From: Adiantum capillus-veneris
Lineage: Eukaryota; Streptophyta; Polypodiopsida; Polypodiales; Pteridaceae
Direction of reading: 5' to 3'
DNA: 64,000 bases
NCBI GenBank assembly: GCA_014529385.2
Contig: CM043943.1
Span: 105,666,855-105,730,854, forward strand
This document shows positions 11,300 through 23,557 of the stretch, in pieces. The translations under genes were made by a program, and so were the position numbers. The notes under the pieces are model-generated. The model had not been told where the DNA came from. It saw only the letters and a program-made list of their open reading frames with translations, and searched no databases. Position 1 is the stretch's first letter. Each line of letters starts with the position of its first letter.

Positions 11300-12623
11300 C
11301 TATGCATCTACTGGCTCATCTCTCGAGGATACTTTGGAGTAGCCTTCAGTACTTCTAGAGAGAAAATTAGAACCACAATGAAATCTACCAAGCTTGTGGA
11401 ATATGCGGAACTCAAACTCCATCAGGAACATCATCCATCTGATTAATCTTCCTTGGATAATAACTTTGTCGATCAGAAATAGGAGTGCCTCATGATCCAC
11501 ATAAAAATAAAATAATTTGCCGATAAGTAATGCCGAAACTTGATGGCGCTGAAAACCATACCCAGTGCTTCTCTCTTTGCGGTAGTATATCCTTGTTCAG
11601 CTAGATTGAATCTTTGACTGGCAAAATAAATTGGATAATCCGTCCTTCCATCTGGTTGAGCCAGTATTGCCCCCATTGCCAACCCCGAAGCATCGACATG
11701 CATATGGAATATAACATTCCAGTCTGGTTGTCAGAGTACTGGCTTACTGATAATGGCATTTTTGAGACATTGAAAAATTTCTTCTCATTCAGAAGTCCAG
11801 ATGAACTTACTAGTTTTCTTGTTAAGTTCATATGGAGGTAATGCCTTTGTAGCAAACATGTGAACAAATCTTCTGTAAAAATTGACATACCCCAAGAATG
11901 AACTTAATTCAGACGTTGTGCACGGTGCGGTGCCTTGGCCTGCTGGACACTCTGGACTTTATCATTGGCCATCTCTATGCCATTTCTGAACACTATATGT
12001 CCTCGTAATTGTGCCTTCCAGACCAAAAAAGCAAACTTGAATAGATTCAAGCAGATTCTCTTCTCTTGACATTGCTGAAAAAACATTTTCAAAAATAGTA
12101 GATGCTTCTCTTCGGTTGAGAATACAATGAAGTCATCCATGAATATAGCTAGAAATTTGTACAAGAATTCACTGAATATCTCCATCATGCAACACTAGAA
12201 TGTTGTTGGAGCGTTACAGAAACCAAATGGAATGACTAAAACATGAATGCATCCCATTTAGTAACAAAAGTTGTTTTTCTCCCTTCTTTAGGAGCAATCT
12301 TTAACTTAGCCATCCATAAAACTATACATATCATGGCCTGCAATCTCATCAAGAAGCATAACAATAAAGAGTAGTGGAAAGGGATCTTTGATAATCTGAG
12401 CATTCAATTTTCGGTAGTCCACACAGACTCTGAGTTTCCCATTCTTCTTCGGTACGACCACTATAGGGAACAACCAATCAGTGTTGGCGACTTCTGTGAT
12501 GAATCTGGCTTTCAGAAGATTGTCAATTTCCTCTTTGACCTTCTTAGCATAGTTTGGATTCATTCTGTACCTCCGCAGACGTATTGGTCTGGCATTGGCT
12601 TCAGAGGTATTATATGCTAGCAA
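11300..12623 (-). pseudogene. Element D reverse transcriptase and RNase H (broken)
   Basis: Frame 12,623-12,306 has the RT fingers region (PKKNGKLRVCVDYRKLN). Frame 12,188-11,904 has the catalytic FMDD box (AIFMDDFIVFS). Frame 11,703-11,473 begins with the RNase H Asp region (HVDASGLAMGAILAQ), and 11,500-11,300 has a degraded C-terminal RNase H part. The RT palm between the first two frames is interrupted by stops and indels. The order RT then RNase H is typical of gypsy elements. Confidence 0.85.
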
Positions 12624-13468
12624 ACCTTTGGATCTACACCTTTCAAATCAGTGTGTTCCCATGCAAATACATCTTTGTATTTCTGGAACATAAGTCTGGC
12701 TTTTTCCTTCATTTTTGGGTTCAGATGCTTATTCACCTTGATTAATCGAGGACTTTCTTCAGAAACTAAATTCCACTCTTCAATCTCTTGATCATCTGGA
12801 AGCAACCAATTCGGACCATCTCCTTTCCTTTTGGTTGACTCCTCAACATAATCCCAAGACGGATCTGTTAGTTCTGAATTCTCATTATGAACTCTAGTGA
12901 CTTGTTCAGTGTGCACTTATGTATTGGAATCTGAATATCCCTCTTTGGAGTCAAATGGTTCCTCTGGCCGTCCAGTCAATTGAACTGGTCTCTCTTCAGG
13001 ATTCAGTTCAGTGAATTGACCTGAAAACTGCTTTCTCTGTTTCTCAGCTTGACCCTTGTCGAATAATATTGCATTCAAATCAATTTCAGCTAACGAAAAA
13101 ATGTTCATGGCTACAAGCATCCTTTCAATCTTCTTTATCCCATATTTTTGATAAAGTTCCTCAGATCGAAGTGCTTTCTTCCAACTTCTGGTGTTATTTG
13201 TATGGAGCTGGATTCTCCCACTGGCTCCCTGAATAGTTAAGGTCTAATTTGCATAATCATGAACAGCCTGCACCATTCGAAGCCATGGACGTCCTAGTAG
13301 CATACCATATGCTCCTTGAACATCCAGTACCAAAAAGCTGGTTTTAAATTTCTCTTTTCCCACCCGAATCTACATATTCTTGATCATATCAGTTGCCTGA
13401 ACAACTCTATGATCAGCCATTCTGACCTTAAAGGGTGCTGGCTTTAAATTAGTGACACCAACTTGTTG

Positions 13469-13696
13469 CTAAAGATGTGTCCCCAAAATATTCACACCAG
13501 CCCCTCCATCCAGTATAACACCGAATAGCGGCTCCCATTGTTTCATGACCTTGTAATCCACCTGGATTACTGGCACCTCATCATCTCTAACAGTCGACAA
13601 ATCAACTGCAATGGTATTCCCTTCAGCTTTTCTTCGTTGTTTGATAAACTTCGTTGTTTGATAAACTTCGTTGTTTGATAAACTTTGCTGCTTCAA
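13469..13696 (-). pseudogene. Element D aspartic protease region
   Basis: The motif GVILDGGAGVNILGTH fits a retroviral-type aspartic protease loop (D-[GST]-G-[AS]) about 1 kb upstream of RT. At 13,629-13,687 a 17-18 bp unit (CTTCGTTGTTTGATAAA on plus) is repeated three times, adding a short repeated peptide before the protease. Stops follow the active-site motif, so it is broken. Confidence 0.7.
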
Positions 13697-14250
13697 GTAA
13701 AGTCTTTCTGATATCCTCTAATTCGACCGTCAATTTCTGAATTTGTTCACAGATTTTGACATGGATCTCTTCTCTCTCCTAGTCAAAATTATCATCAGAA
13801 CTCAAGGAATCGGGACTATCTTCACATTGCCAATCCTCTGTTCTGGCGTCTGTGATGAGCCTTGACTGACACTGAGAAAGACATTGTGCTTTCCCCAATA
13901 GTGTTTTCTATTGCAGTCAAATCCAATTTGACCTGGCCTAGATCATCCACCAGTCCTTGCACTGTAGCAAGCATGGTCTCAGAGATTCCAGAGCCTGACT
14001 GATCTAGCTATCTTTTCTCAGAAGACTGGGTTGGTATCTTCTGAATAACACGAGCATCAGAACTGTCTGACTGTTCTAGTAGCTTCTTAGCTAGATCCTC
14101 TGTGATCTTAGCTGCCAGTTCTCGCTGCTCTTGCCATTCATCAATTACCTTCTCCTTGCCCTTAGCCTTCTAGACTGCCCTCTACTGAGTCCATTTTTAT
14201 TGGTTTCAGGACTGACTGGTTTCACAGGCTCGTCTGGGATTTCTGAATAA

Positions 14251-15835
14251 TCACCCCTTTACTACGAGTGACTGGCCGTATATTGGAACTAGTTTCGACG
14301 CTTTTGCCACAGTAGCGTCAGTATTGGGTTCCTCTAGATACTGAGCTGCAAAGTGCCCATATTTTCCACAAGTATAGCAGTTAAGACTTCGATTTTGGAA
14401 ATTGCCACGACCTCGACCTCGGCCAGTACCCCCTTGGTATCTGCCGCACCCAGTACCCATCCACTGATACCTGAATTTTCTTCTTTGGCTCCACTGGTCA
14501 TCTCTACCTTAGCTAATTCGGCATTTGTAAATGCAATGACACAGATCCTTACCTTCCTTGAAATGATGGATTCGAATACCACAATTATTCCACAGATGGC
14601 CATACACTTTGCAATACGTGCATTGTGGACATTCGTTGGAAACATGATCTTTAGATTTGCATTTGAAATACCAGGTTCCCATCAACCGGTCAGGTTCCCA
14701 TCTTCCTGACCGGTTGCCTGGTCTGACTGATTTCAACAATCCGCCTGGCCTCTTCGTCAATTTTTCGGGACCAAGACCCTTTCTTAGCCTTGTCCTTGCT
14801 CTTTTCATCTGAACTACTATTAGAACTGCTGGAAGTCTCACTGGAGTTGGAATTCTCCGTAGAAGTGCTGCTACTGCTAGACCTCCGCTTTTTATGGCTT
14901 CGCTCCTTCTTGGCTTGCTGCTCAAGCTTCAGAGCTCTCTGCATCAAGTCATTAAACTTCTTGTTAGGTGCAGGTACCTCTTGTTCTCTCAGCTTCTTGT
15001 TGCGGAACCCATTCGGGAAAACCATGCACACAGTCTTTTTTCTGAAGGTGGCTTTTGCAGCTGCCTGATCAACTCTTTGATCTTTTATCTATAGCTTCTT
15101 ACAGATAATTTTCCTTGCCTGATCTTGTCCAGCTCACAGAGAACGTCTTCATTCCCTTTGTTATCCAAGTACTCAAGTCTGAAAGCCTTAATCATTTTAT
15201 TGCAAGACCTAAGCTGCCAAGGTGGATAGTGATAATGCCATTTCTTTGTCGCATCCTTCAATATTTTAGGAAAATATTCTTCCTAGTTATCTTCATCAAT
15301 ATTCTTTAATTCGGCATACTGCTCGAAGGCTATCTTTATTCTCGCCTTTGAAAACTCGAAAAGAGATCTTTAAAGAAGCAATGTAATCATGCATGTCTGA
15401 ATCATCTTTAGTTCCTTTAGTCTTGGTAGCGTGACTGCGTCTAGCTGACTTTCTGTAATGATCAGTGTCAGCATCCCAGTGACCTTCCTTTTCAGTTTCA
15501 GTTTCAATCTGAGTCTCTACTTTGGCCTTCATGCTTGTACTATGACAACTGTCTTTGCTACCCTTGGCCTCAACTGTTTTGTGTGTGGACCGAGAACCTT
15601 GAGTCCTAGTTTTGCATTCCTCACGCTCAACCCTTCTCCTCCTTGAGTGACTGGAATGCTGAGAGTCTCTAGCCGCCTTCAGCATTACTCTGCTGCTCCT
15701 GAGCCTCGGTCTCACTCTCGAGGTTCCTCTCAGTATCAAACTCTCTTTCTGACACTTCTAGAATAGGGTCAATCATGTGGAATCAGCACGAAACCAGGTT
15801 GACGATTTTTTACCACGACCGACTTTGGGCGGCAT
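14251..15835 (-). pseudogene. Element D gag with zinc knuckles (broken)
   Basis: A likely start codon is at 15,835 (MPPKVGRGKKS). The remainder is split over frames 15,739-15,296, 15,031-14,690, 14,925-14,509 and 14,460-14,251. A Ser-rich stretch with Lys/Arg flanks (about 14,800-14,890) precedes the nucleic-acid-binding part. One CCHC knuckle is intact (CTYCKVYGHLWNNC); a second has lost its last Cys (CYTCGKYGHFAAQY). No clear capsid homology could be read directly. Confidence 0.7.
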
Positions 15836-15891
15836 GTTTGTAACTAAGAATGCTAACTAGCAGACGGAGCTCGTTGGTCTAAGAGCAATCA

Positions 15892-15904
15892 GCTCTAGCC
15901 ACCA
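15892..15904 (-). promoter_or_regulatory. Candidate primer-binding site of element D
   Basis: Directly after the LTR end (CA at 15,906-15,905 on minus) comes TGGTGGCTAGAGC, which begins TGG as expected for pairing to a tRNA 3' CCA end. It resembles, but is not, the iMet site TGGTATCAGAGC. The primer tRNA cannot be named by eye. Confidence 0.45.
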
Positions 15905-16542
15905 TGATCGCCAAAATGAAATGGGAGCTGGTCTCTTCATTCAACTATTCCAATGTTAGAGTTCAAACCTATTGATTATCTAGGGGATTAAGTACTGGAC
16001 TGGAATAGAGAACTGAACTGGAGAAATGTACTGAAATGGAAGACACGGATTGAAAGACAGAAAATGGTATTATAGGTTCATATCAATAATACAAAGATAA
16101 TCAATACAGTGTACAACAGGCTTAAACTCAAATGAAGTCTAAGGATTGATTACAAGAGTAAGTGATTACAAAGTTGAAGTTGGGAATCTAGAAGCAAGAA
16201 CTCGTAAGCCAAAAGTTAAAAGAACTTCCAAAAGCCAAAAAGCCCCGAAGACACTGTAACGGATCTTATTTATAGGCTTACAAAGTTACTGTAGTAACTG
16301 TTGTAATTATTGTTGAATTATTGTCGCTGTAGCAATTCCCGCTGGTCGGCCTTCTAAGAAGCAGTTCCCGCCTGCGAGGATTGTTCTCGCCTTCTACAAT
16401 AATGTTCATGGCAATCATTCCCAATGATTGTATGACACATCAACGCATGTCAAGCATAATTCAGAGGACTCTGCAAGAGCAACGGACTAAGTTAGAGGAA
16501 GGTATATCAAGCAAAGGACTGTCCGCGTGATTGTAGCGCACA
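15905..16542 (-). repeat. 5' LTR of element D
   Basis: A 638 bp block with TG...CA ends (TGTGCGCTACAATC at 16,542 down to GGCGATCA at 15,905) lies just upstream of the primer site and gag. It contains a good TATA box on the minus strand (CCTATAAATAAG, 16,265-16,276), so it would drive transcription through the element. No partner LTR is found at the 3' end. A purine tract on minus (GGCGAGGGGGG, about 16,549-16,559) lies just outside; it is either coincidence or a second element upstream sharing this LTR. Confidence 0.6.
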
Positions 16543-19083
16543 GCTTAGCCCCCCTCGCCTGGACCTTGACGACCGAGGAAGGTCCTTTAGTGACCTTTCC
16601 CTCCATAATTATCACTCCCACCATTCAAGCAGGGAGCCAAGGGGCCGCAATAATTAGGAGGAAAGGTCAATAAAGAACCTTTCTCTACACCTTCACCCTA
16701 TTCAACAGTTGAGAATGGTCATTTATGACAATTTTCCATAATAGTGACTCCCACCATGGCTCCCGGCTCTTGTCGATCGCCATGTGGTCATCAATACTAT
16801 GGGGAATGGTCATTTTATTCCCTACCCCAAAACAACCACATGCCTACCTTTGTCAAGGAGGTAGTACTTCCCATACTTGATACGAACCTTTGTCAACATT
16901 TCTATAATTGCTCCTAGCAATGGCAGTGGGCAGGCTGTTTACCAAAAAGAAATTTAGAAGCCAACGGGAAAAAGGAGAGCATTGGAAATCTCCCAATTAT
17001 CAGAGAAAACTTTGGGGTTGTATTAGTTTTAAATCTGGCAACTTTAACCAAATTCCATCAAGGTGACCCTCCAAACTCTCTAGGAATTATCAATTTTTGT
17101 CCTTCTAAAATAAACTAAAGGCCAGTTTTCTGTGAACAAGTTTGGCCTATTAGTGGCCTTGCTAGCTTTGGCTTATTAGTGGAAGGCCACGACGCTTCCT
17201 CATGACTATGGCAGGGTTGACATTGCTCAATGGAAGAATAGAGCAGTTGCTGCGAGCCATTCAGAAACTCTCTCCCCCCTTGCCCGATTCACATAGGGCA
17301 GAAGCTCGTAACATGGCAGCCATGTCAAGGAAGAGCGAACCATTTTTTCTTCCACCATGCCTGCATTTTGGGGAACCATTACTTTAAACCATCAACAGAC
17401 CACATCACCCGATTAGTGTGCACCATTTATCCTACCTAAGCAAAGAGGTGTCAATTACTCTGGTGGACAACACTTCTTTCCTCTACCTCAATTCCATTGG
17501 TCACTAAGCTGCCTACAATGGTGCTGAGATAACATGCCAAATTTAAGCTAAGACACATTGCACTTCTACAATGGAGTATCATACAAATGTAAGCTTTGAG
17601 GACACATTGCACTTGATCTACACCTCTTTGTTGCCATTAAAGACAGCACTAGTTAAATCATCCTTTCAGCTATAAGCTCATTCAGATGGATCATGGGAAG
17701 CAAAACTTTCTCCGGTACTTCACACGACAACTCCAACGCATACGTTAGACCTATTGCACAAAATAGCTAGAAAGCCCAAGCCAAACTTCTTCTTAGTTTA
17801 CATCCCAACCCGGGACTCTCGCTCTACTAGCTGGAAGGTTAGCTCCATTGGTCTTTTTCTGAGACTCTGCAAAGTAGAGTAGAATCAATTCTACCAAACA
17901 GTAGCCAGAGAGGAGATTAGTAGAAGAGATGCCAGAGTTCAATAGCACCTTCCTTTAACATCCACATGATGGGAGTGATTAAAAGGCATTTCCAACAATG
18001 AGTGCTTACAAACACTTGCCATAGCATGAGCTAGGTTCCTTGCAAGCTTATAGTCCATAACACTTCCAACATTGGAAAGGGCTTAATTTCCCCCTGTTCA
18101 ACAGTTGGAATGCTACTAGGTAGATGTATGCCTGAGGTAAGACTTTAGAAACAATTCGAACCTAGCTGCCCAACCCAGTACTAAATTTGAACTCATTAGG
18201 AAGGACAAAAGCCTTAAGGCTTTCGTTGGCTTTCTCAATGCTCTGGAGAGAACTATAGCTGTCAATAGTGCGATGCAACACAAAACGAAGGTGGGGCAAC
18301 TTTGAAAGAAGCCAGAACCACCACAGTAGAATTCTTGCAGCTGTATATTCTCACCACTCTATTGGCGACAAAATGGTATTCTAACTAGGCATATAAAGAA
18401 GCCAGCACAGTCAAATTAGGATTCACCAGACATTTTAACGATGTAATCAAGAATCAAAGACAGAAAGAAAGGTGTAATCAAGAATCAAAGACAGAAAGAA
18501 AAATGATTGTATCTAAACAAAATGTTCACACAGTAAGTAAATGACTTAAAACACAAAGTACAAAACCTCACTGCTAATACATAAACTTTCTAAAATCTCA
18601 AAACCTCAAAGCTTATATGCTTAAATTCTGGAGCTTGCCTTGTACACCACATGTGATCGCTGTCTGGCAGAATGCATAACTTCACAAGCTTAGAAATCTA
18701 TCCCTTATGACATCATCTCCCAAACAAGACGAACCCAAACTGAAGAAGGTAAGATCACATAGACCAACACTGTAAAGATAAAAAATACTAGGCAGAACCT
18801 GCTAGTCAAATCCTCAATGTCTACATGAAAATGTATGCTATATGTCTGCCGATTGATTTCTGCAACTTAATGCAGACAAAATTGGGCAGTTGTCACCTTG
18901 AAATAGCACCATACTGTCATTGTCCACGTCCATGTATTCCCAAAACAGTACTACTTGGCAAGCTGAGGATGCCTTCTCAGTTTCTCAACAGAAAAGTGCA
19001 TAACCAGGATTCTTGAAGACAAGTCAAGAAGAAATATAATACACATCTTGGCAGTGAAAGCTATACACCAGAAGTCACATACA
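16543..19083. other. Alba gene 3' flank, no other gene seen
   Basis: AT-moderate sequence with no frame longer than about 65 codons and no domain I recognise. The part nearest 19,083 must contain the Alba 3' untranslated region (minus strand). A 23-24 bp direct repeat (GTGTAATCAAGAATCAAAGA...) occurs near 18,440-18,500. Confidence 0.6.
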
Positions 19084-21067
19084 TCATCGGCCAAATCTGC
19101 CTCTACCTCTGCCTCGAACACCCCCTCCACCTTCACATCACATATCAAAGAAGAAAAATGTTATCTATCGATGACAAATACAAAGAAAGGAAAGGCCATT
19201 GACTAACATTGAGCAATACCTTGCCCGCGGAAAGCCATTCGATTATCACGTAGATTAGCATCGTACTGGCGTGAACCCCATTGCCCATTGTAACCTCTTG
19301 TAGCTGCTTGCAGCTGGTTGTAACCTCGCATGTTGTTTTGCATATTGCCACCATTGAACCCTCTTGTCCCATCCGTAGGGTAGCAGCTATTTTGCCCTCT
19401 GTTGCCCACCTGTACATTGATATTCCTGTAACCTTTTGCATCAGCTAATGAGTCACCTTTATTGTATCCTCGCATGTTCCCCTGAGTGGCAAACCCCCTG
19501 CTGACAGATCTCATATCCCCCTGCCCCTGGCCTTGATTGTACCCTCTTCCACCTGCGCCATATCCTCGACCTCTGACACCATAATCACCTCTCCCAGGAT
19601 TCCAGTTCTCAGCATCATAGTAACCACTACCAGGGCGCATATTTCCTGCACACTTATCAAGTCATAATAAACACTCCAAAGCCTCAAAAACTTCTGTCAT
19701 CAAAGAGCTACTATAACAATTTAATTAGGATCCTTGCCTCGAACATAGGTGCGGCCCCCTCTGCGTCCACCTATATCCATCAGGTAATATAAACTGAGAA
19801 ACATCTTTTAAAACAAAAGCTCAAGACTGCGTGAAGAAATAGCCGCATACCTTCTTCTTGATTCAGAACAGACAGAGGCCGAACCTGCTTTGAAGAAGGT
19901 GGTTGATACCTGTTAGAAATTCAAAAACGTTCAAACTCACCAGCCACACACATGCACACAAGTACAAAGCTGTCTTGCTGTGCACTTACCCATAGGAGGA
20001 GACATCAAGCTGCTTTGTCGACAAAGTGATGGAAATCATAGAAACATGTCTTACCATTTCTAACCTGCCAGAAGCTTTTACAATAAGGCCAAAGGGAAAA
20101 CTCATTTTGCACTGCATGCAGCAACCAGTTATTTGAGTTGTGGGGCAGGATATACTCACGTGTTCAGACCCTCTTCCAAAGGTTCCCATACATCCTTCAC
20201 ATCACTAGAGCCCAAAGATATATTTTGATGCAAGCCTCTGATTCTTTTCTATTGCACGTAAAACCTGGTTTGAGGTAAATACAAAGTGCAACAAGTGCAG
20301 TTGGCATGTAACACCTAATGCATACCTTCAGAATTTCTGCCACCAATACAGCTTTGCTAGTTACTCTCCCCATGGCAGTCAGAACTACCTCCGTAACATT
20401 GTTATCCTGCAGGTTGACAGATGCAAATTAAAGCTCCAGCAAACTCCTCAAGCATTTTTGTAGTAACATCTTCAGAAGTTGGTACACAATCTTAGTACAG
20501 AAATCCCCTTTAACACTCGGCTTCTCAGAAACATCATGAAATATCTGCTCTTCCCTAAAGAAAAGTAATTTTCAGTAGCAAATTATTGAGCTAATCAAAA
20601 CATAGGTGGTGCAGAGATGGAAAAACCGTATATCAGTACAAACTCTTATCAAATAGACGAGCTTTTGCTTTGTGCACCTACAGCTACCACATCAGCTATA
20701 GGCTCGCCGCTCTTGTAACATCGGAAGAACTTTAAAGATTTTTAAAAGAGTAAGTGAATTGTGTAAACTTGCGGCTTGCAAAACAACGAATGACTATCAG
20801 GCAACGAACCACGACATATCGTCATTGTCTTGAAAAGCAGAAAGAAAGAGCATGCCGTGCAAACAATGTGTGTCCGCGTGCACAAGACATGCACGAAGTG
20901 TGTGCTTTGCCACAGGGATGCTAAGGCTTTGAGCATACCTGGAAGAGAGACGTTGCGTAGGAAACGTAGCTACCGGACAAGCCTTGCGCAGTGATGCGGA
21001 TCTCATTTTCTTTCAAAGAAGGAGGAGCCGCCGTGCGGGTCGAGGCCACTCGCTTGTAGCTCTCCAT
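19084..21067 (-). CDS. Alba-domain DNA/RNA-binding protein with RGG/RGY tail, 8 exons, 312 aa
   Basis: The spliced model is: exon 1 20,939-21,067; 2 20,326-20,406; 3 20,160-20,248; 4 19,990-20,064; 5 19,851-19,909; 6 19,738-19,770; 7 19,220-19,645; 8 19,084-19,130. It totals 939 bp in one open frame. Residues 1-125 form the Alba domain: NEIRITAQG near 21, SYVSYATSLFQ, EVVLTAMGRV, KKRIRGLHQNISLGSSD, VWEPLEEGLN and RHVSMISITLS. Residues 146-312 are Gly/Arg/Tyr-rich with RGG and RGxGY motifs, ending GRGRGRFGR before TGA. This matches the long plant Alba class with C-terminal RGG boxes, which binds RNA and DNA in nucleus and cytoplasm; the exact role here is inferred. Intron 6 uses a GC donor (GAG|GCAAGG), the others GT. 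A CT/CA-rich 5' leader precedes the start. The 5' part is duplicated in inverted orientation at 6,011-7,209. Confidence 0.93.
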
Positions 21068-21093
21068 GGAAGCTGCAAGACGCGCGCGCACGC

Positions 21094-21099
<6 letters not shown>

Positions 21100-21147
<48 letters not shown>

Positions 21148-22824
21148 TTGCGCGCGCGAGGGTTTGGGGTTTAAGGGCCCGGGAGAGTATCGGAACGTAC
21201 TAGGCTACATTTGCATGAAAGAAGGTCCGTAGCCTGTTAAGGTGTCATTGTTCGATCACTAATTCACAAGTGAGTGGATCTTTGAACTCCAGACCCCTCG
21301 TTGATAGTTTAACCCCCTCGTTGATAGTTTAACCACACACACAACTTAGAGGTACTAGTTTCGTCTGCGGCCTTCACCGGACCCTCTCTCTCTCTCTCCC
21401 CCTTCCTTTCAGGAGCTGCGTGCCACACTCGCCTGAAGCAAGAGGTGTTGACATGTGTCCGGGGGAAGGGCCAGAATAGAACTACACGGGCCTTGGCCGA
21501 ATTTACAATTAGATCGGATTGTTCTATGAGATAATGGAACGCAGTGGATCCCCACCCCCCCGAAAAAAGGGTCAAAAATAAATTAGTCATGAGGACTCGC
21601 ACTTGCTAAAGCTTCTTTTGGAATATCTAGAGAAAGCTTGTGTTTTTGTCATGAAAGGTCTTTGTATGTGTTCATGTCAAAATGGTAACAAGCAGAATTG
21701 GCTTCCTCCTAAGATGCTCTGACCCACGCCCTCTCATTGTAACTCTAATGAATTGGCTTTAGTTATAGATTGATAGCAAAAAATCCCCCCACCTACTATT
21801 GCAACATGTCACAATAGCATAAAGCAAAACATATGCGCTACCTCTATACCTACCTTTCAATGAGCGAAATTGTTCTTAGGTGGTCTTGGAGCAGCTCGTG
21901 TCACCTCTAACACTACCCTTGAATGTGCCAAAGAGCTCTTAGGCGGTCTCACAACCTCTAATATCATTTCCATTCTTACCATCTGACGTGCGAAAGGGGT
22001 CCAAGCTGGTCTTGCAACCCTTAAGCTTGGATAACACTTGGGACCTCTTGCTTTTTTGCCATCATGTGTCAAAGGCCTTACTTATGGTTGTGTTTTTTTA
22101 GGTTTTGAAGATAAGGGAATGATACCTTTAAGTGGTGATCTTTTGAATCATTGTTTGTTTTTTAATGCCAAACCTTTACCTTGAGAAAACCAAAGTTCAT
22201 CATTAAACCTTCGCTCATCTATATGTATTCTATAATGGCAAAGAGAGTGCATTTTACACGTGTCGAGAACTACGAAATGAAGGTTACAGTCCAAAAAATT
22301 TATGCGCACGATAAAGAGGGAGAGAGAGAGGCCGTCTTCGACGGCCAGCCATACTAGTTTGTTAAACACCTCTCTAGAAGACACACACAATCCTTAGATA
22401 TTTAATTAAATATTTTCTTTTATTCCTTTTGCTCATTGGTCTACAAGAGGCAAAGGTCTCAGGGGACACCAGCGCACGAGAGGGGGTACTTGTTTTTGTG
22501 TTACCCATTGCTATCTCCACTAATTGCACCCCTTTGAGGTACCCCACTCTCCTCAACACTATCTAACACGGGGTCTTGAATGAAGCTAAGGAAGTGGGAT
22601 CAACGATCGAGAAGTGCGGACACGACAACAAAGACGCGCGTCGACAACAATTGCTGAAAAGTCAACAAGGGATGAAAACAAAGGCGCACATCGACATCTA
22701 TTGCTAAAAAGTAAACAATGACATAAAAAATAAACAAGGACATGGGGGGGTGGGGGGGAGGTAAACGTAAACTCACTTTATCATCAAGGGCGCTTTAAGT
22801 GGTTTCAACAAACCACATGCGCCT
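21100..22824. other. Upstream region of the intact Alba gene
   Basis: Directly 5' of the Alba start (minus strand) lie CG-alternating, (GT)n and (GA)n tracts at about 21,081-21,148, probably part of the leader. Beyond them there is no gene. A 97-codon frame at 21,309-21,602 has an exact-sense partner at 5,473-5,766, but it has no domain and includes a GA-encoded Arg-Glu run, so I do not call it. Confidence 0.55.
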
Positions 22825-22904
22825 ACGTGATTAGCTCGTCAGCCTTCCCAACCGTGAGGTTGTGGGTTCAAGTCTCGAGTTGTTGTCCATGCGTTGACTT
22901 TTTT
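22825..22904 (+). ncRNA. tRNA-like pol III unit, right-arm copy
   Basis: A-box-like TTAGCTCGTCAGC (22,831-22,843), B-box GGTTCAAGTCTC (22,865-22,876) and a T6 tract (22,899-22,904). It is the mirror of 4,170-4,250. The boxes are 21 bp apart, shorter than in an average tRNA. No cloverleaf with an anticodon arm was recognised. Confidence 0.5.
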
Positions 22905-23286
22905 GAGACCCTTCCCCTACCTCAAGATTCGCATGCTTCAAGCAACCGGCTCCAAATCCATGCTCCGATGGCCACGATGCACCATGATGAACTGGTGGTC
23001 TCATCCACGGCACCAACAAAGCAGCCTCGAGCTGCGAGAGGAGTTCAAGCGTGGCAACACACGAGCTGCTTCCTCGCGCAACACAAACTACACTCTCACA
23101 GCACAATGTCTCGGGCAGCATAGAGCTATGAACAATATCCCCTACCTTCTCTTCTTCCGCTACGGCCGATGGTCTGCCTTTCCTTGTCTTCTTCCGCTAC
23201 AAGCAAGATGAGGCCCCAAGTGGAAGCTTTTCAAATTAATGCTCCTCCAGAGTCCAATGGCGCTGCAAGGCCAATGGCCATAAGTG

Positions 23287-23334
<48 letters not shown>

Positions 23335-23508
23335 GGAGGTAGGCCCCATGCCTTCAACTTCTTCTTCTCTCTCTTTCTCTCTCCTTCCTTCTTCTTTTGT
23401 CTCCATGTCTTCCTCCTCTTCTTGTTCTCTCTCTTACTCTCTCCTTCCTTCTTCTTTTGTCTCCACGTCTTCCTCTTCTTCTTCTTTTCTATTTCGCTCT
23501 TGAGACGT

Positions 23509-23557
<49 letters not shown>

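Larger units (their letters stand above)
7210..16542 (-). mobile_element. Degenerate Ty3/gypsy retrotransposon (element D), 3' end truncated
   Basis: Reading on the minus strand the order is LTR, primer site, gag with zinc knuckles, protease, reverse transcriptase, RNase H, integrase, then an extra ORF region. RT-RH before integrase places it in Ty3/gypsy. No chromodomain is visible after integrase, and the RT flank PKKNGKLRVCVDYRKLN followed by DPFPL suggests a non-chromoviral lineage (inference). Every domain is split by stops and frame changes, so it is not autonomous. No second LTR is present; the 3' end is missing at the duplication junction (7,209/7,210). Confidence 0.85.

Noticed and set aside
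19203-19640. Gly/Tyr-rich 145-codon frame as a separate gene
   Set aside because: It is exon 7 of the Alba gene; its apparent start and end are exon-internal and intronic.
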